Below the pieces are notes generated by a model. That model did no database searches. It saw only the letters and a list, made by a program, of their open reading frames with translations, and had not been told where the DNA came from. Both the position numbers and the translations under genes were made by a program. This document shows positions 16,394 through 27,881 of a stretch of 64,000 nucleotides of DNA, one piece after another. The stretch is from Methylophaga sp. 42_25_T18 (lineage in GTDB: Bacteria; Pseudomonadota; Gammaproteobacteria; Nitrosococcales; Methylophagaceae), in NCBI GenBank assembly GCA_002163085.1, contig MAAJ01000001.1, forward strand, positions 1 to 64,000, given 5' to 3'. How positions within the stretch are numbered: position 1 is the first letter of the stretch; the number at the start of each line of letters is the position of its first letter.

Positions 16394-17347
16394 TTAATCA
16401 TCCAAAGCTAAACCCCATGGGCCTTTGCCTACATCAATAGTCATCACCTTTTTTTGTGTTGCCGTATCAACCACAGATACTGTGTTACTCACACCATCGG
16501 CGGTGTACAAGGTAGCACCATCACGGCTTAACTCGGCACCCCAAACACGTTTACCCACATCAACCGTCGCTATTAATTCTAATGTTTCAGCATTAATAAT
16601 TGCTGCTTTAGCGGCACGGCCCGTTGTTAGATATAAGGTTTTATCATCTGGACTAATCTTAATTGCCATCGGTTTTGATTTTGGAATATCAAGCACTACT
16701 TTTTTAATGATGGTATGTGTTGTGGTATCTATAATCGCTAGTTCGTTACCAATCTCGCTACTGACATAAGCAAAACTACCATCACTATTAAACGCTAAAC
16801 CGCGGGGGCGCGCTGCAACTAAGATATTAGCAACAACCTTATGAGAAGCAGTATCAATCACATGAACCATATTAGTTGATTCGCTGGTGACCAAGGCAAT
16901 ATCACCCTTAGGTGAAACCGCAACACCTTCAGGCTCTAGACCAACACGAATTTCTGTAATGATTTCTCCGGTAGCCGGGTTTAAAACTGTCGCCTTAGCA
17001 TCATCTTCATTAGACAAGTACAAGTTGCCATTTGGATGCACATCAAAGGTTTCAGGATCTTCACCGGCTTTTAATTTGCCCAAAAATTCCAATGTAGCCA
17101 CATCAACCATGCCAATCGCATTCTCTTCACTCAGGGCAACATATAATATTTTTTGATCGGGTGATAAACCAATACCACGGGGACGGTCACCAATTTCCAA
17201 CGTTGTTTCTATTTTGCCAGTACGAGAATCGATCACACTCACCGTATTGCTTTTTTCATTGGTTACAAAAAGTCGATACGTAGGATCAGCCCATGCTGAA
17301 GCACTGACTAAGACTAATGATGAAAGGAGTAATTGTTTTAACTTCAT
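16394..17347 (-). CDS. YVTN beta-propeller protein of the PQQ-linked alcohol oxidation system
   Basis: The 317-aa product has a signal peptide (KLKQLLLSSLVLVSASAWAD, cleaved near residue 20) and about seven repeats with the YVTN pattern (SNTVSVIDSRTGKIETTLEI, GDRPRGIGLSPD, and so on), which fold as a beta-propeller in the periplasm. It matches the family found beside PQQ-dependent alcohol dehydrogenases in methylotrophs and pseudomonads; the exact role is unknown. The gene 25 nt upstream encodes the partner binding protein. No dehydrogenase or ABC subunits are adjacent. Confidence 0.8.
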   Translation of the reverse strand: MKLKQLLLSSLVLVSASAWADPTYRLFVTNEKSNTVSVIDSRTGKIETTLEIGDRPRGIGLSPDQKILYVALSEENAIGMVDVATLEFLGKLKAGEDPETFDVHPNGNLYLSNEDDAKATVLNPATGEIITEIRVGLEPEGVAVSPKGDIALVTSESTNMVHVIDTASHKVVANILVAARPRGLAFNSDGSFAYVSSEIGNELAIIDTTTHTIIKKVVLDIPKSKPMAIKISPDDKTLYLTTGRAAKAAIINAETLELIATVDVGKRVWGAELSRDGATLYTADGVSNTVSVVDTATQKKVMTIDVGKGPWGLALDD

Positions 17348-17372
17348 AGCTAATTTCCTAAATTCAATACAG

Positions 17373-18167
17373 TTATTTACAGCTTAATAAGCCGAGGCTA
17401 TCAAGACCACCTTTAACACCGCGTAGTGGCGCTTCAGCCATGATCTTATTGTTTTCAATTAATAATACTAATTGACGTAATTGCCCAGTCTGACGAAAGG
17501 TTGCACCTGCTCCTTTTTGACCATCAAAGGCAATATCATTTCTCAAATAATTCAACATTTTTGTAGCATCGTCACTTTGAATACGAGCGACCGTATCAGA
17601 GATCAATTTCACCGCAGCCCAACCAGCCCATGAGTCATCATCCATAATAATGCCGCTCGCCTTGGTAAAACGGCTATTTAACTGACTTGCAGCAAATTTT
17701 CTAAAGCTTTCATGCCAGCTTTGCACATGGGCTTTTGATCCTGGGTGTTTGGCTAACCACTGGGCCAACGCATCTTGTTTCATTTGCTGACTGATAGAAA
17801 TATTTAATAAGTTTGGTAAACAAGCTGCACGCAAATTATCTTCATCAGACATCAAGTTAAAGACCGGCACATTGTTAAACTTTTCTGTTTCAGCCACCGC
17901 CACAATCGTTTCTGCATCAGAAGCTAATAACAAGGCAGTCACTTCATCCAAGTCAGCTAGCTCATCTAACGTTACCGGTTTTATTGTGTATGTTTGACCG
18001 AGGAACTCACCTTGTAAATTAGCTTCACTCATTCCTTGTTGCATGCCTAACCAAACACTGCCCTCAGTGGGGCCAACATAATGAATGGTGACATCAATCA
18101 CTTCAGCCAATAGAGACTGTGACCATAAAAAGGTCAAAGCCAATCCCCAAATTTTTATTTTTGTCAT
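17373..18167 (-). CDS. ABC-type substrate-binding protein of the PQQ-dependent alcohol dehydrogenase system
   Basis: The 264-aa product has a signal peptide (IKIWGLALTFLWSQSLLAEV) and a periplasmic binding fold of the branched-chain amino-acid receptor type; VTIHYVGPTEGSVWLGMQQG and DDDSWAGWAAVKLISDTVAR fit the PQQ-associated subfamily. The ATG at 18167 has GGAG 6 nt upstream; an ATG at 18179 has no clear ribosome site. It precedes the YVTN protein in a two-gene unit. The ATPase and permease genes usually found with it are absent from the window. GCTTG/CAAGC inverted repeats lie at 18205-18222 upstream. Confidence 0.75.
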   Translation of the reverse strand: MTKIKIWGLALTFLWSQSLLAEVIDVTIHYVGPTEGSVWLGMQQGMSEANLQGEFLGQTYTIKPVTLDELADLDEVTALLLASDAETIVAVAETEKFNNVPVFNLMSDEDNLRAACLPNLLNISISQQMKQDALAQWLAKHPGSKAHVQSWHESFRKFAASQLNSRFTKASGIIMDDDSWAGWAAVKLISDTVARIQSDDATKMLNYLRNDIAFDGQKGAGATFRQTGQLRQLVLLIENNKIMAEAPLRGVKGGLDSLGLLSCK

Positions 18168-18454
18168 TTGTTTCTCCATCAGCATCTACTGTATCTCACG
18201 ATCTGCTTGCTACCATACAAGCTTTATATTAATAACAAATCAGGAAAATCCTTAATGTATAGAGTTTAATTCACTCATAAAGTTCTAATCTAATGATAAA
18301 TATATTTACATCAATCAGTTAGCTAGCCACTAGGAAAAACTCCTGAATGTTTTGAGCAAAAAACCTGAAATTTTAACTAACTCAGTGTAAAAATCACTTA
18401 AAGAAACTGTCCATCAAACCGATAACTAAACTGACGGAAACAGATGGGCAAAAC

Positions 18455-18709
18455 ATGAAAAACAAATCACAAGAATTAGAACTCAGAAATATCATGCAGG
18501 GGCTAGAAGAATTTGCCACCTTTATGAGTTACCAGAGTAATAGCTTAGGCTTACGAATCCTCAGTGTCGAAAGTGTTGAGCAGGATTTAGAAACTACAAA
18601 AGCAAAACACAAGGCCAACGTTTTGTCATTTAAGCAGCGCACCCCACCTGCACCCGATCAACAGAGCATACAGCGATCATTAGCCTTTCAGGATCGACAG
18701 GTCCATTAA
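18455..18709 (+). CDS. Small hypothetical protein (84 aa)
   Basis: This short gene encodes a charged, soluble, Gln-rich protein with no signal peptide or membrane segment; it starts MKNKSQELELRNIMQGLEEF. I do not recognise the family. Support comes from its own downstream terminator and its isolation as a complete plus-strand gene, divergent from the PQQ-associated pair 287 nt away. No strong ribosome site precedes the ATG. A real gene is more likely than not. Confidence 0.5.
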   Translation: MKNKSQELELRNIMQGLEEFATFMSYQSNSLGLRILSVESVEQDLETTKAKHKANVLSFKQRTPPAPDQQSIQRSLAFQDRQVH

Positions 18710-18711
18710 CC

Positions 18712-18744
18712 AAAAAAAAGCCCGATAATATCGGGCTTTTTTTT
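18712..18744. terminator. Bidirectional intrinsic terminator
   Basis: AGCCCGAT pairs with ATCGGGCT around a three-base loop, with eight Ts on the plus strand and a matching run on the minus strand. It serves the small plus-strand gene and the convergent secF. Confidence 0.9.
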
Positions 18745-18763
18745 AAACTAGTTTTCTCAGTGT

Positions 18764-19711
18764 CTATACCTGAGCGCCATCCTCACTCACATCATCATCA
18801 TCTTTTACCACTGGCATCAAATCCGCTTTACTAATACCCATGCTCAATACAGTATTACTAGCGATGTAGATAGAAGAATAGGTACCGACAACGATACCAA
18901 GCATCAGCGCTATCGAGAAGGCATGAATCACTTCCCCACCAAAGGTAAACAAGGATAATACAACCAATAAGGTGGTCATTGAGGTCATCAATGTACGACT
19001 CAAGGTGTCATTCAATGCTCGATTGACAATCTCTTCTGGGCTGCCTTTACGCAGCCGTAAGAAGGTTTCTCGAATACGATCAAATACCACAATCGTATCG
19101 TTCAATGAATAGCCTATCACCGCCAATATCGCCGCCAATACGGTCAAATCGAATGGCAGTTGCATAATTGAAAAGAAACCTAAGGTAAGAATCACATCGT
19201 GCACCAAGGCCATTACAGAACCGATAGCAAAGCGATATTCAAAGCGGAATGAAACATAGATCAAAATACCGATAAGGGCATACAACATCGCCAAGCCACC
19301 CTGTTCTGTCAGCTCCTCACCCACTTGTGGCCCCACAAATTCAACCCGACGTACATCAAGCGTGCTTGCATTCTCTGCTTGCAACGTCGCCACCACCTGA
19401 TTACTTAGTTCGGCCATATTTTGGCTTTCGATAATAGGCAAGCGAATCAATACTTCATGGATGGAACCAAAGTTTTGTACTAGGGCATCCTTATAACCAC
19501 CTTGCTGCAAAATATCACGAATATTTTCTAAATTTGCTTCCTCCTCATAGGCCAGCTCAATCATAGTGCCGCCCGTGAAGTCGATACCAAAGTTCAAGCC
19601 TTGCATAACCAAAGAGGCAATGGAGGCAATAATCAATAATCCGGAGAACAACGCAGCTATTTTGCGTTTTCCCATAAAATTAAAATTGGTTTGTTCTTTT
19701 AGGAATTGCAT
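18764..19711 (-). CDS. secF: Protein translocase subunit SecF
   Basis: SecF pairs with SecD in the inner membrane and uses the proton gradient to help pull proteins through SecYEG. The 315-aa product has six membrane segments, GLNFGIDFTGGTMIELAYEE after the first helix, and the RND-type IGYSLNDTIVVFDRIRET in the fourth. It follows secD after 9 nt. The C-terminal tail is acidic. Confidence 0.97.
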   Translation of the reverse strand: MQFLKEQTNFNFMGKRKIAALFSGLLIIASIASLVMQGLNFGIDFTGGTMIELAYEEEANLENIRDILQQGGYKDALVQNFGSIHEVLIRLPIIESQNMAELSNQVVATLQAENASTLDVRRVEFVGPQVGEELTEQGGLAMLYALIGILIYVSFRFEYRFAIGSVMALVHDVILTLGFFSIMQLPFDLTVLAAILAVIGYSLNDTIVVFDRIRETFLRLRKGSPEEIVNRALNDTLSRTLMTSMTTLLVVLSLFTFGGEVIHAFSIALMLGIVVGTYSSIYIASNTVLSMGISKADLMPVVKDDDDVSEDGAQV

Positions 19712-19720
19712 AAAACCACC

Positions 19721-21571
19721 TTAAATTGATAGGGTTGGTCGGTGTTTCTGACCGTAAATCAGGTTAACAACCGCTCGAGTTCCCATAATGGCGGTGAACA
19801 TCGACGTTAAGATACCCAGCGATAAAGTCACCGCAAAGCCTTTAATCGAACCGGTACCAAAACCAAATAAAACGATAGCCGCTATTAAAGTCGTGATATT
19901 GGCATCCGCAATAGTTGAAAATGCTTTCGCGTAACCAGCATTGATACTCGCTTGCGGGGTATTACCATTACGGAGTTCTTCTCTAATCCGTTCAAAAATA
20001 AGCACATTGGCATCTACGGCCATGCCCACGGTTAATACGATACCGGCGATACCTGGCATCGTTAACGTCGCTTGCAACATAGAGAGCAATGCCACAATTA
20101 ATACTAAGTTTGCCGCCAAGGCCAAATTAGCCACCGCGCCAAACACGCGGTACCAAATCACCATAAAGACCAAAACAAAGACAAAACCTAGCATCACCGA
20201 TTTAAAGCCTTGATCAATATTATCTTTACCTAAGCTTGGCCCAACCGTACGCTCTTCAACAATTTCTATTGGCGCCGCTAGTGCACCCGCTCGTAATAAT
20301 AAAGCGAGATCACGAGCTTCAGTGGTCGAATCCAAACCAGTGATTTGGAATTTCTTACTTAACTGATCGCGAATCGTAGCTACATTAATCACTTCTGGTA
20401 ATTGACGGCGAATTTTAACCATCTCACCATCAATTTTTCGAGTTTCAGTTTTTGACTCGATAAACACCACTGCCATTGGGTTGCCGATGTTGTCACGGGT
20501 CACATTACTGAATGCACGCGCACCCTTACCATCTAAGGTGATCGATACCGCTGCTGATCCATTTTGATCTAAGGTCGATGCGGCATTAATTATATGTTCG
20601 CCAGTCAACATCACCCGTTTACTCAGCAGAAAAGCGCGGCCATCACGGTGATAAAACAATTTTGAATTGGCGGGCACTCGACCCTTAATCGCATCTTGCA
20701 CATCATGTTCATTATCAACTAGGCGAAATTCCAAGGTCGCAGTTGCCCCCAAAATCTTTTTAGCCTGTGCCGTATCTTGCACACCCGGCAACTGCACAAC
20801 AATACGGTTATCACCTTGTTGTTGCACTGTCGGCTCAGCCACACCCAACTCATTAATGCGATTACGTAAGGTGACAATATTCTGTTGCAAGGCCAAGGAG
20901 CGAATTTCACGCACAGCCACTTCCGTCAATGTCATCACCATCATCGGCGTAGTTGACTCTTCAACCACCTCAATAACAGCCTGACTAAATTCACTTTCTG
21001 CTGTCGACAAAGCATTATCACGATGCTCTATACTACGGAAACTAACAGTTAAAGTCTCGCCTACAACCTGAATTTGTTTATATCGGATTTTTTCATCACG
21101 TAACAATACCTTCAGTTCACTGCCATAAGTATCGAGCGCTTTTTTCACCGCGGCATCCATATCCACTTCCATTAGGAAATGCACACCACCACGGAGATCT
21201 AGGCCTAAGTTCATCGGCTCACCACCAATGTTCGCTAGCCATGCAGGCGTAGTCGGCGCTAAATTCAAAGCAATAATATAGTCGCCATTCACCGTCGTAC
21301 TCATCACCTCTTTGGCTCTAAGCTGAGTCTCGGCATCGGCAAAGCGAACTAATAAACGTTCACCATCAATGTCAGCACGTTTATATTCTATTGATTCAGC
21401 TTTAAGTGCCGTTTCAACCTTGGCCATTAACTCAAGGTCAACCTTGCCATAACGCCCTGATGAAACTTGAACCGCAAAGTCATCACCATATAAATTGGGT
21501 AAGGCAAACAAACCTGCCAACGCAATAACAGCCGCAACCAGCAAGTTTTTCCACAAAGGATATTGATTCAT
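19721..21571 (-). CDS. secD: Protein translocase subunit SecD
   Basis: SecD forms with SecF the motor that completes protein secretion on the periplasmic side. The 616-aa product has an N-terminal helix (residues 8-25), a large periplasmic region containing NLGLDLRGGVHFLMEVDMDA, and a C-terminal block of five helices with GMAVDANVLIFERIREELRN. Length and motifs are standard for gammaproteobacteria. It lies 51 nt after yajC and 9 nt before secF. Confidence 0.97.
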   Translation of the reverse strand: MNQYPLWKNLLVAAVIALAGLFALPNLYGDDFAVQVSSGRYGKVDLELMAKVETALKAESIEYKRADIDGERLLVRFADAETQLRAKEVMSTTVNGDYIIALNLAPTTPAWLANIGGEPMNLGLDLRGGVHFLMEVDMDAAVKKALDTYGSELKVLLRDEKIRYKQIQVVGETLTVSFRSIEHRDNALSTAESEFSQAVIEVVEESTTPMMVMTLTEVAVREIRSLALQQNIVTLRNRINELGVAEPTVQQQGDNRIVVQLPGVQDTAQAKKILGATATLEFRLVDNEHDVQDAIKGRVPANSKLFYHRDGRAFLLSKRVMLTGEHIINAASTLDQNGSAAVSITLDGKGARAFSNVTRDNIGNPMAVVFIESKTETRKIDGEMVKIRRQLPEVINVATIRDQLSKKFQITGLDSTTEARDLALLLRAGALAAPIEIVEERTVGPSLGKDNIDQGFKSVMLGFVFVLVFMVIWYRVFGAVANLALAANLVLIVALLSMLQATLTMPGIAGIVLTVGMAVDANVLIFERIREELRNGNTPQASINAGYAKAFSTIADANITTLIAAIVLFGFGTGSIKGFAVTLSLGILTSMFTAIMGTRAVVNLIYGQKHRPTLSI

Positions 21572-21622
21572 GTTGAAATTCCTAACGTTGTTTCAAGCCA
21601 TCTGTCCCGATAGCTAACGTTG

Positions 21623-21961
21623 TTATAGCTTTTTCAGTGTGCCTTTTGGCATAACTGAATTAATTGATTCACGGCGTACTTTAACTTCAATCTTGTCAGC
21701 AATTTCAACCGTAATGGCATTGTCAGTAATGTTGATGATTTTCCCCATCAAACCACCATCTGTTACCACTTCATCACCTTTAGCTAAAGTCGTTTGCATT
21801 GCACGATGTTCTTTAGCGCGTTTTGATTGCGGACGGATCAACATCACATAAAACAACACCAATAAAATAATAGGAAAGGCAAAGTCTAATAGACCTGGTG
21901 ATGCAGACTCACTGGTAGCTGCCGCACCGGCAAATGCTGGAGAGATAAAAAAATCCATCAT
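21623..21961 (-). CDS. yajC: Preprotein translocase accessory subunit YajC
   Basis: YajC is a small inner-membrane partner of SecDF. The 112-aa product has one membrane helix (about residues 25-45, FAFPIILLVLFYVMLIRPQS) and the conserved RPQSKRAKEHRAM, GDEVVTDGGLMGKI sequence. It belongs to the tgt-yajC-secD-secF order. Two consecutive ATGs (MMDFF) with GAGGA upstream leave the exact start open by one codon. Confidence 0.95.
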   Translation of the reverse strand: MMDFFISPAFAGAAATSESASPGLLDFAFPIILLVLFYVMLIRPQSKRAKEHRAMQTTLAKGDEVVTDGGLMGKIINITDNAITVEIADKIEVKVRRESINSVMPKGTLKKL

Positions 21962-22034
21962 AAATCCTCAAAAATTCAGAGATAAAAAAGAATGCGATTA
22001 TGCCACAGGCATTAGCATTCTTGATAGCTAGCGA

Positions 22035-23135
<1,101 letters not shown>

Positions 23136-23256
23136 TTAGGTGTTCCTGAAAAATTGCCGCCACAGCATACCACTTCCAGCATTGTACAGCCGAAACTGGC
23201 ACATATTTACTGACATCAGGTAGGATCTCCTCATTCTTACCGCTTTGGAACCCTTT

Positions 23257-23949
23257 ATGTCTGAGCCAAAAATCATTGTTGCCCTAGATTACCCTACAGC
23301 CGACGCTGCATTGGCATTAACTCATCAATTGGATCCGCAACGTTGCCGCCTAAAAATTGGTAAGGAGCTATTTACCCGCTCTGGGCCGGCAATTGTTACA
23401 AGCTTGGTAAACGATGGTTTTGATATTTTTCTAGATCTGAAATATCACGATATTCCCAATACCGTAGCTAAAGCATGCAAAGCCGCTGCAGACCTTGGAG
23501 TCTGGATGGTCAATGTGCACGCTCTTGGCGGCGCAGCGATGATGACAGCAGCGAGGGAAGCCGTAGGCCAGAGTGCCGACAGACCGGCATTGATTGCTGT
23601 CACCTTATTAACCAGCATGGATCAAACAACATTTGAACAAATCGGTTTGCAGGGCAGTATTGGTGATACCGTTTTACGCTTAGCAAAACTGGCTGATGAC
23701 AGCGGTTTAGATGGTGTTGTTTGTTCAGCTCAAGAAGCCACCAGACTGCGTACGCAACATGGTAATGATTTTCAATTAGTCACCCCCGGCATACGTCCTG
23801 CTAATAGTGAGCAAGGTGATCAACATCGCACTATGACACCGGCACAAGCGATCGCCGCTGGCAGTAGTTATCTGGTGATTGGCCGACCAATCACTGCCGC
23901 AGCTGACCCAATGTCCGCGCTGACAGCCATAGAACAAAGCTTAGAATAG
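23257..23949 (+). CDS. pyrF: Orotidine 5'-phosphate decarboxylase
   Basis: PyrF converts OMP to UMP, the last step of pyrimidine synthesis. The 230-aa product begins [16 protein letters not shown] and has the catalytic [11 protein letters not shown] with the Lys-Asp pair, plus the phosphate loop [10 protein letters not shown] and VIGRPITAA. The ATG at 23257 has GGAA 6 nt upstream and gives the usual length; a TTG four codons earlier is less likely. It stands alone, divergent from tgt. Confidence 0.96.
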   Translation: MSEPKIIVALDYPTADAALALTHQLDPQRCRLKIGKELFTRSGPAIVTSLVNDGFDIFLDLKYHDIPNTVAKACKAAADLGVWMVNVHALGGAAMMTAAREAVGQSADRPALIAVTLLTSMDQTTFEQIGLQGSIGDTVLRLAKLADDSGLDGVVCSAQEATRLRTQHGNDFQLVTPGIRPANSEQGDQHRTMTPAQAIAAGSSYLVIGRPITAAADPMSALTAIEQSLE

Positions 23950-23962
23950 GCATTCTGCACGC

Positions 23963-23995
23963 AAAAAAAAGCCCATAATTTCTATGGGCTTAATA
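23963..23995 (-). terminator. Terminator of the chemoreceptor gene
   Basis: AGCCCATA (23970-23977) pairs with TATGGGCT (23983-23990). On the minus strand the hairpin is followed by eight Ts, so it ends the chemoreceptor gene. On the plus strand only a poor T run follows, so pyrF may be terminated weakly. Confidence 0.8.
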
Positions 23996-24015
23996 TTGAG
24001 ATGATGGTAAAACAA

Positions 24016-25212
24016 CTAAACTTTAAACTTGCATGCCGCTTCTTGTAACTGAGATGACATACTCGTCAACACTTGTACTGCCTCTGTTGATGCTCGAGCG
24101 CCTTCAGCAGTATGCTCTGCAACTTGACTGATATTTACGATACCGCGATTTATATCTTCCGCTACCGATGATTGCTCATTAGCTGCACTCGAAATCTGAG
24201 CACTCATTTCATCCATCGTCGAAATCATTGCAGTAATAGTATCCAATGCAGCACCTGCACTCGCGGCTTTCTCTACACTGGTTTTAGCCTGCTCACGGCC
24301 TTCACTCATCACTGTTACGGCTTTTTGAGCGCCAGTTTGTAATCTTTCAACCATTTCTTCAATTTCATGAGTAGAAGATTGTGTTCTAGCTGCAAGCGTA
24401 CGCACTTCATCAGCAACAACCGCAAAACCACGCCCGTGTTCACCGGCTCGCGCCGCTTCAATCGCCGCATTCAAGGCCAATAGATTCGTCTGCTCAGTAA
24501 TGCCTCGAATCACATCAACTATTGCACCGATATTACCAATGTCACCTTCCAAATCATTTAATGTTTGTGCGGCTTTCTCAACTTCACCCGCTAGGGAGTC
24601 AATAGAGCCCATGGTATCTAATACCACTTGCTTACCCGCTTTAGCTTCATCATCAGCATTTCGAGCAGCTTCCGCGGCACCAGCAGCGGTACGAGCCACT
24701 TCTTGCACCGAGGCGGCCATTTCATTCATTGCTGTGGCAACTTGTTCAACCTCTGACTGCTGGGTCAATACGCCATTAACTGTTTCTTTACTAATACTTT
24801 CCATATTGCCGGTTGCTGATTCCAGCTGTGTCACCCCACTTGTCAGTGTTTTGACAAGGTTCGAGACATTTTTTCGTGCACTATCAAGTTCAAAAGCCAT
24901 CCAGCTAAAGTCGCTTTTACCTCGGATAGCTACTTTGTGGGTTAAATCACCTTTTTTGATATTCTGAATTCCTGCCACCAGCATATCGGCTTCATGTTTA
25001 GCACCAAAGTTACCTATGTATATCGAAGATAGATAAAGCCCTGCGCTCATAACGATCGTAACCATTATCGCAATCCACAACTGTTTATCCGCCGGTGTAC
25101 CCGATGATTCCAGATACCAATACAAAACGATTAATACAACCAAACTGCCTATACCCAGACTGGCCATAAGTTGCATACGTTTTTTCAAAGATAAGTTTTC
25201 TAACTTAAGCAT
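24016..25212 (-). CDS. Methyl-accepting chemotaxis protein without a periplasmic domain
   Basis: The 398-aa product is a chemoreceptor. Two membrane helices ([20 protein letters not shown] and [20 protein letters not shown]) are separated by only about a dozen residues, so there is no room for an outside ligand domain. A HAMP-like linker follows, then a long coiled coil with the invariant signalling tip [19 protein letters not shown]. Input must come from the membrane, the cytoplasm or a partner; energy sensing is a reasonable guess. The ATG at 25212 has GGAG 6 nt upstream. fliK lies 39 nt upstream on the same strand. Confidence 0.93.
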   Translation of the reverse strand: MLKLENLSLKKRMQLMASLGIGSLVVLIVLYWYLESSGTPADKQLWIAIMVTIVMSAGLYLSSIYIGNFGAKHEADMLVAGIQNIKKGDLTHKVAIRGKSDFSWMAFELDSARKNVSNLVKTLTSGVTQLESATGNMESISKETVNGVLTQQSEVEQVATAMNEMAASVQEVARTAAGAAEAARNADDEAKAGKQVVLDTMGSIDSLAGEVEKAAQTLNDLEGDIGNIGAIVDVIRGITEQTNLLALNAAIEAARAGEHGRGFAVVADEVRTLAARTQSSTHEIEEMVERLQTGAQKAVTVMSEGREQAKTSVEKAASAGAALDTITAMISTMDEMSAQISSAANEQSSVAEDINRGIVNISQVAEHTAEGARASTEAVQVLTSMSSQLQEAACKFKV

Positions 25213-25251
25213 TACCGTCTCCACTCACAATAACTATAATTTAGCATAATT

Positions 25252-26841
25252 TTAAGCATATAAGCTCAAACCAATATCAAGCTCTTCTTGTTCATTATTT
25301 TGGGGCTGTTCTTCACCGCTAAACTCTTCACTTTCTGCAGCTGTCTCTTTCAAAATCCCTGAACCATCCGTCTCTGCAGCGTCATCCTGATTTTGCTGTT
25401 CTGATGAATGCTGAGTTACCTCTGCATCCGCCAATTCCATCCCATTTTCCGTAAAACTTTCACGCAACTTTGGTAAGGCCTGCTCCAAGGCATCACGGGT
25501 TGCCGCATGATTAGCAATAAAGGTCACACTTGTCTGTTCATTATTCATCGTTAACCGAACTTCAACTGGGCCTAAATTTGCTGGGTTTAATTTTAATTCT
25601 GCTTGTTGTACACCCTCTCGTGCCATCCAGACTACGCGCCCACTCATTACCCGATTCCAAGCAGCAGATTGCAATGCAGGCTGTATATCCAATACTGGCG
25701 TCGCAGTTGTTGCTTGCCCCTGACTTACTGTCGCTGCAGGTGTGTGCGCAGTCACCAAGCTACCTAAAGCATGACCACGCTCAGCGATTGGCGCTGACTG
25801 CTGAAGCCCTGGCTTAACCTGCCGAATATCATCAGCCATCAGCTGTCCTTCACTAATCGCTTTTGCCATCATTCGATCCGAAGTCATCACTTTCTCTGTA
25901 GCACCTGATAAATCTAGCTTACTGCCTTGCTCAGAGTATTTTTTATTAATACCGTACAATATATCAGGTCTTAACGCCGACGCTGATTTTTTCTGATCTG
26001 AAGACAAGCCTTCTACTGCATTCTGTGGAACCGCCTTCGCTACCGCCATGATGTCTTGTTGATGGACATTGCTAGATTTTAATGCCGCTCCTGTTTGTTG
26101 AGCTTTAACTACTTGCTTGACAGTTACTTCAAGCGCTGGTGTTTTCACTGCAGGTTTATCATCGGCAGCGTCAACTGTTTCTTTAATGTGAGTATTTACT
26201 TCGCTGTGTTTTTGCGAGGCTAATAAAACCTGTTTAACCGGATTACTTTTAGCTGTTTCCGGTAATTCTATATTCGTTGCTTTAGTCGTTGCTGCGGAAT
26301 TTTCTTGTGACCTAACCATTGCTTGCTTGGCCGGCTCAGTCTTAGCCTCTGGCGTTGCAGCAACTGCTATTTTTTGTTTTGGTACTTTTTTCACAGCCGG
26401 CGAGTCAACCTGCTTAACCACCTCGACAGTTTTATTTTCACTAGCGATCGGAGCATTACTAGTAAGCAAAACGTCTACTTTTACTTCAACAGCAACGTCT
26501 GACTGGGTGCTGATTTCAGTTACTTCCTCAGCGACCACATCCTCATCTGTCGACTTTTCTGTAGCCGAACTCGTTTCTTTCGGCAAATTCTTGCCGTCAT
26601 CAACGTCTAATTTTTCCGCCTTTGAATCCTTATCTTGCTGCTTTGTCGGATGCGCGTTGCCTGACTGCTCTACAGAATCTTGTGCCTTTTCTGCTGTTTT
26701 AACATGTTTATCAATTTGTTTATTTAATTCAGAAGAAAAGGGCTGAACCTCTGTGTTATCACTAGCTGACACCTTATTCGCGCTGGCCGATTTTATCACC
26801 GGCGGCGTCACTTCAGCTTGTACCAATAAATGTTGTGTCAT
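25252..26841 (-). CDS. fliK: Flagellar hook-length control protein FliK
   Basis: FliK measures hook length and switches the flagellar exporter to filament substrates. The 529-aa product has a long, Lys/Ala/Thr/Val-rich low-complexity N-terminal ruler and a compact C-terminal FliK domain (about 390-490) with VWMAREGVQQAELKLNPANL, GPVEVRLTM and DALEQALPKLRESF. An acidic tail follows. ATG 26841 has a good AAGGAG. It lies next to a chemoreceptor but not to other flagellar genes in this window. Confidence 0.9.
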   Translation of the reverse strand: MTQHLLVQAEVTPPVIKSASANKVSASDNTEVQPFSSELNKQIDKHVKTAEKAQDSVEQSGNAHPTKQQDKDSKAEKLDVDDGKNLPKETSSATEKSTDEDVVAEEVTEISTQSDVAVEVKVDVLLTSNAPIASENKTVEVVKQVDSPAVKKVPKQKIAVAATPEAKTEPAKQAMVRSQENSAATTKATNIELPETAKSNPVKQVLLASQKHSEVNTHIKETVDAADDKPAVKTPALEVTVKQVVKAQQTGAALKSSNVHQQDIMAVAKAVPQNAVEGLSSDQKKSASALRPDILYGINKKYSEQGSKLDLSGATEKVMTSDRMMAKAISEGQLMADDIRQVKPGLQQSAPIAERGHALGSLVTAHTPAATVSQGQATTATPVLDIQPALQSAAWNRVMSGRVVWMAREGVQQAELKLNPANLGPVEVRLTMNNEQTSVTFIANHAATRDALEQALPKLRESFTENGMELADAEVTQHSSEQQNQDDAAETDGSGILKETAAESEEFSGEEQPQNNEQEELDIGLSLYA

Positions 26842-26933
26842 ACCTTCTCCTTAACGCCATCACTATGACGTCATACTCACTCGTAAAAGGGAAAAAGCAA
26901 TCAACATGCCAACGAGGAGAGAATTTGATAAAT

Positions 26934-27686
26934 TTATATTACCCAGTGATATTCCGCCTGAATAATATTGCCTTTACCACTATAGTTATAACTACTGCAT
27001 AGCTTTTGCAACAGGGCTTCGCCCCGACCACTTAAAGTACTATTGTTAGCTAGATCTTTAGCTCGCTGTTTAAAATCAAAACCTTTGCCACTATCTTCGA
27101 CTCGAATAGCTAACGCTCCGCCACCATCCCGAGGCTGATGATTTAAAGAGACTTTGATATGACCCTTTTCTAATTCAGTCAATCGGCAAGCGCGCAACGC
27201 ATAATAGTCAGCAAAGCCATTTGCACTTTTCTTCATCGCTGACGGCAAGCCCAAAACACCATGTTCTAAGGCATTACTGCACATTTCAGCCAATACGGTA
27301 TAGATACGCTGCCGATGCTCGTGAGGCGCTTGAATATGCATTAATACATTCACCAATAATGGCACCAAATCTACAGTACGTAATACTTGAGCAGAAAACT
27401 CAAAGTCGGCCTGCCAATGCGCCGGCGGTAGACTGGTTTGTTTTTGAGCAGTAGGAATGACACCGTCATAGCTTTGAATAGCAGATATTTCTAATTCTGC
27501 TATTGAAATATCATCTAATTGGTCAGTGCCGGCAATATGTTCCGTAATAGCTTGCTGAATTGCAGACACGTTTTGACCTTGCATTAATATTCGCTCTACT
27601 TGCTGAGCGCCAAACTTCTCTCCTCGGCTATTTTTTGCATTGAGCAGACCATCGGTACAACACACTACTTTGTCACCAGCAGCCAC
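26934..27686 (-). pseudogene. 5'-truncated SpoIIE phosphatase / HATPase gene
   Basis: The 250-codon frame holds the end of a SpoIIE/PP2C-type phosphatase (VAAGDKVVCCTDGLLNAKNS, then TDQLDDISIAELEI) and a whole HATPase anti-sigma-type domain (N box EMCSNALEHGVLGL, G box VEDSGKGFDF). In intact relatives a receiver and the rest of the phosphatase precede this. Here the same frame runs upstream only to a stop at 27759-27761, with phosphatase-like FNFNHSNTKIELETTFVEVA before the GTG at 27686. The bulk of the phosphatase is missing. Either a pseudogene, or a remnant still making the ATPase domain. Confidence 0.6.
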
Positions 27687-27881
27687 CTCAACAAAGGTTG
27701 TTTCAAGCTCAATTTTTGTATTACTGTGATTGAAATTAAAATAGCAATTTTTCGTTTCTTATCAACTTTAGCTACTTTAATACCCGCATAAAGCGTGTCC
27801 AAATTTTGATAATTATCAATCAACGGCAATATCAAGGCAGGTTTCGTACCAATATTTCAGCACAAACAAAACGCTCGCGCA

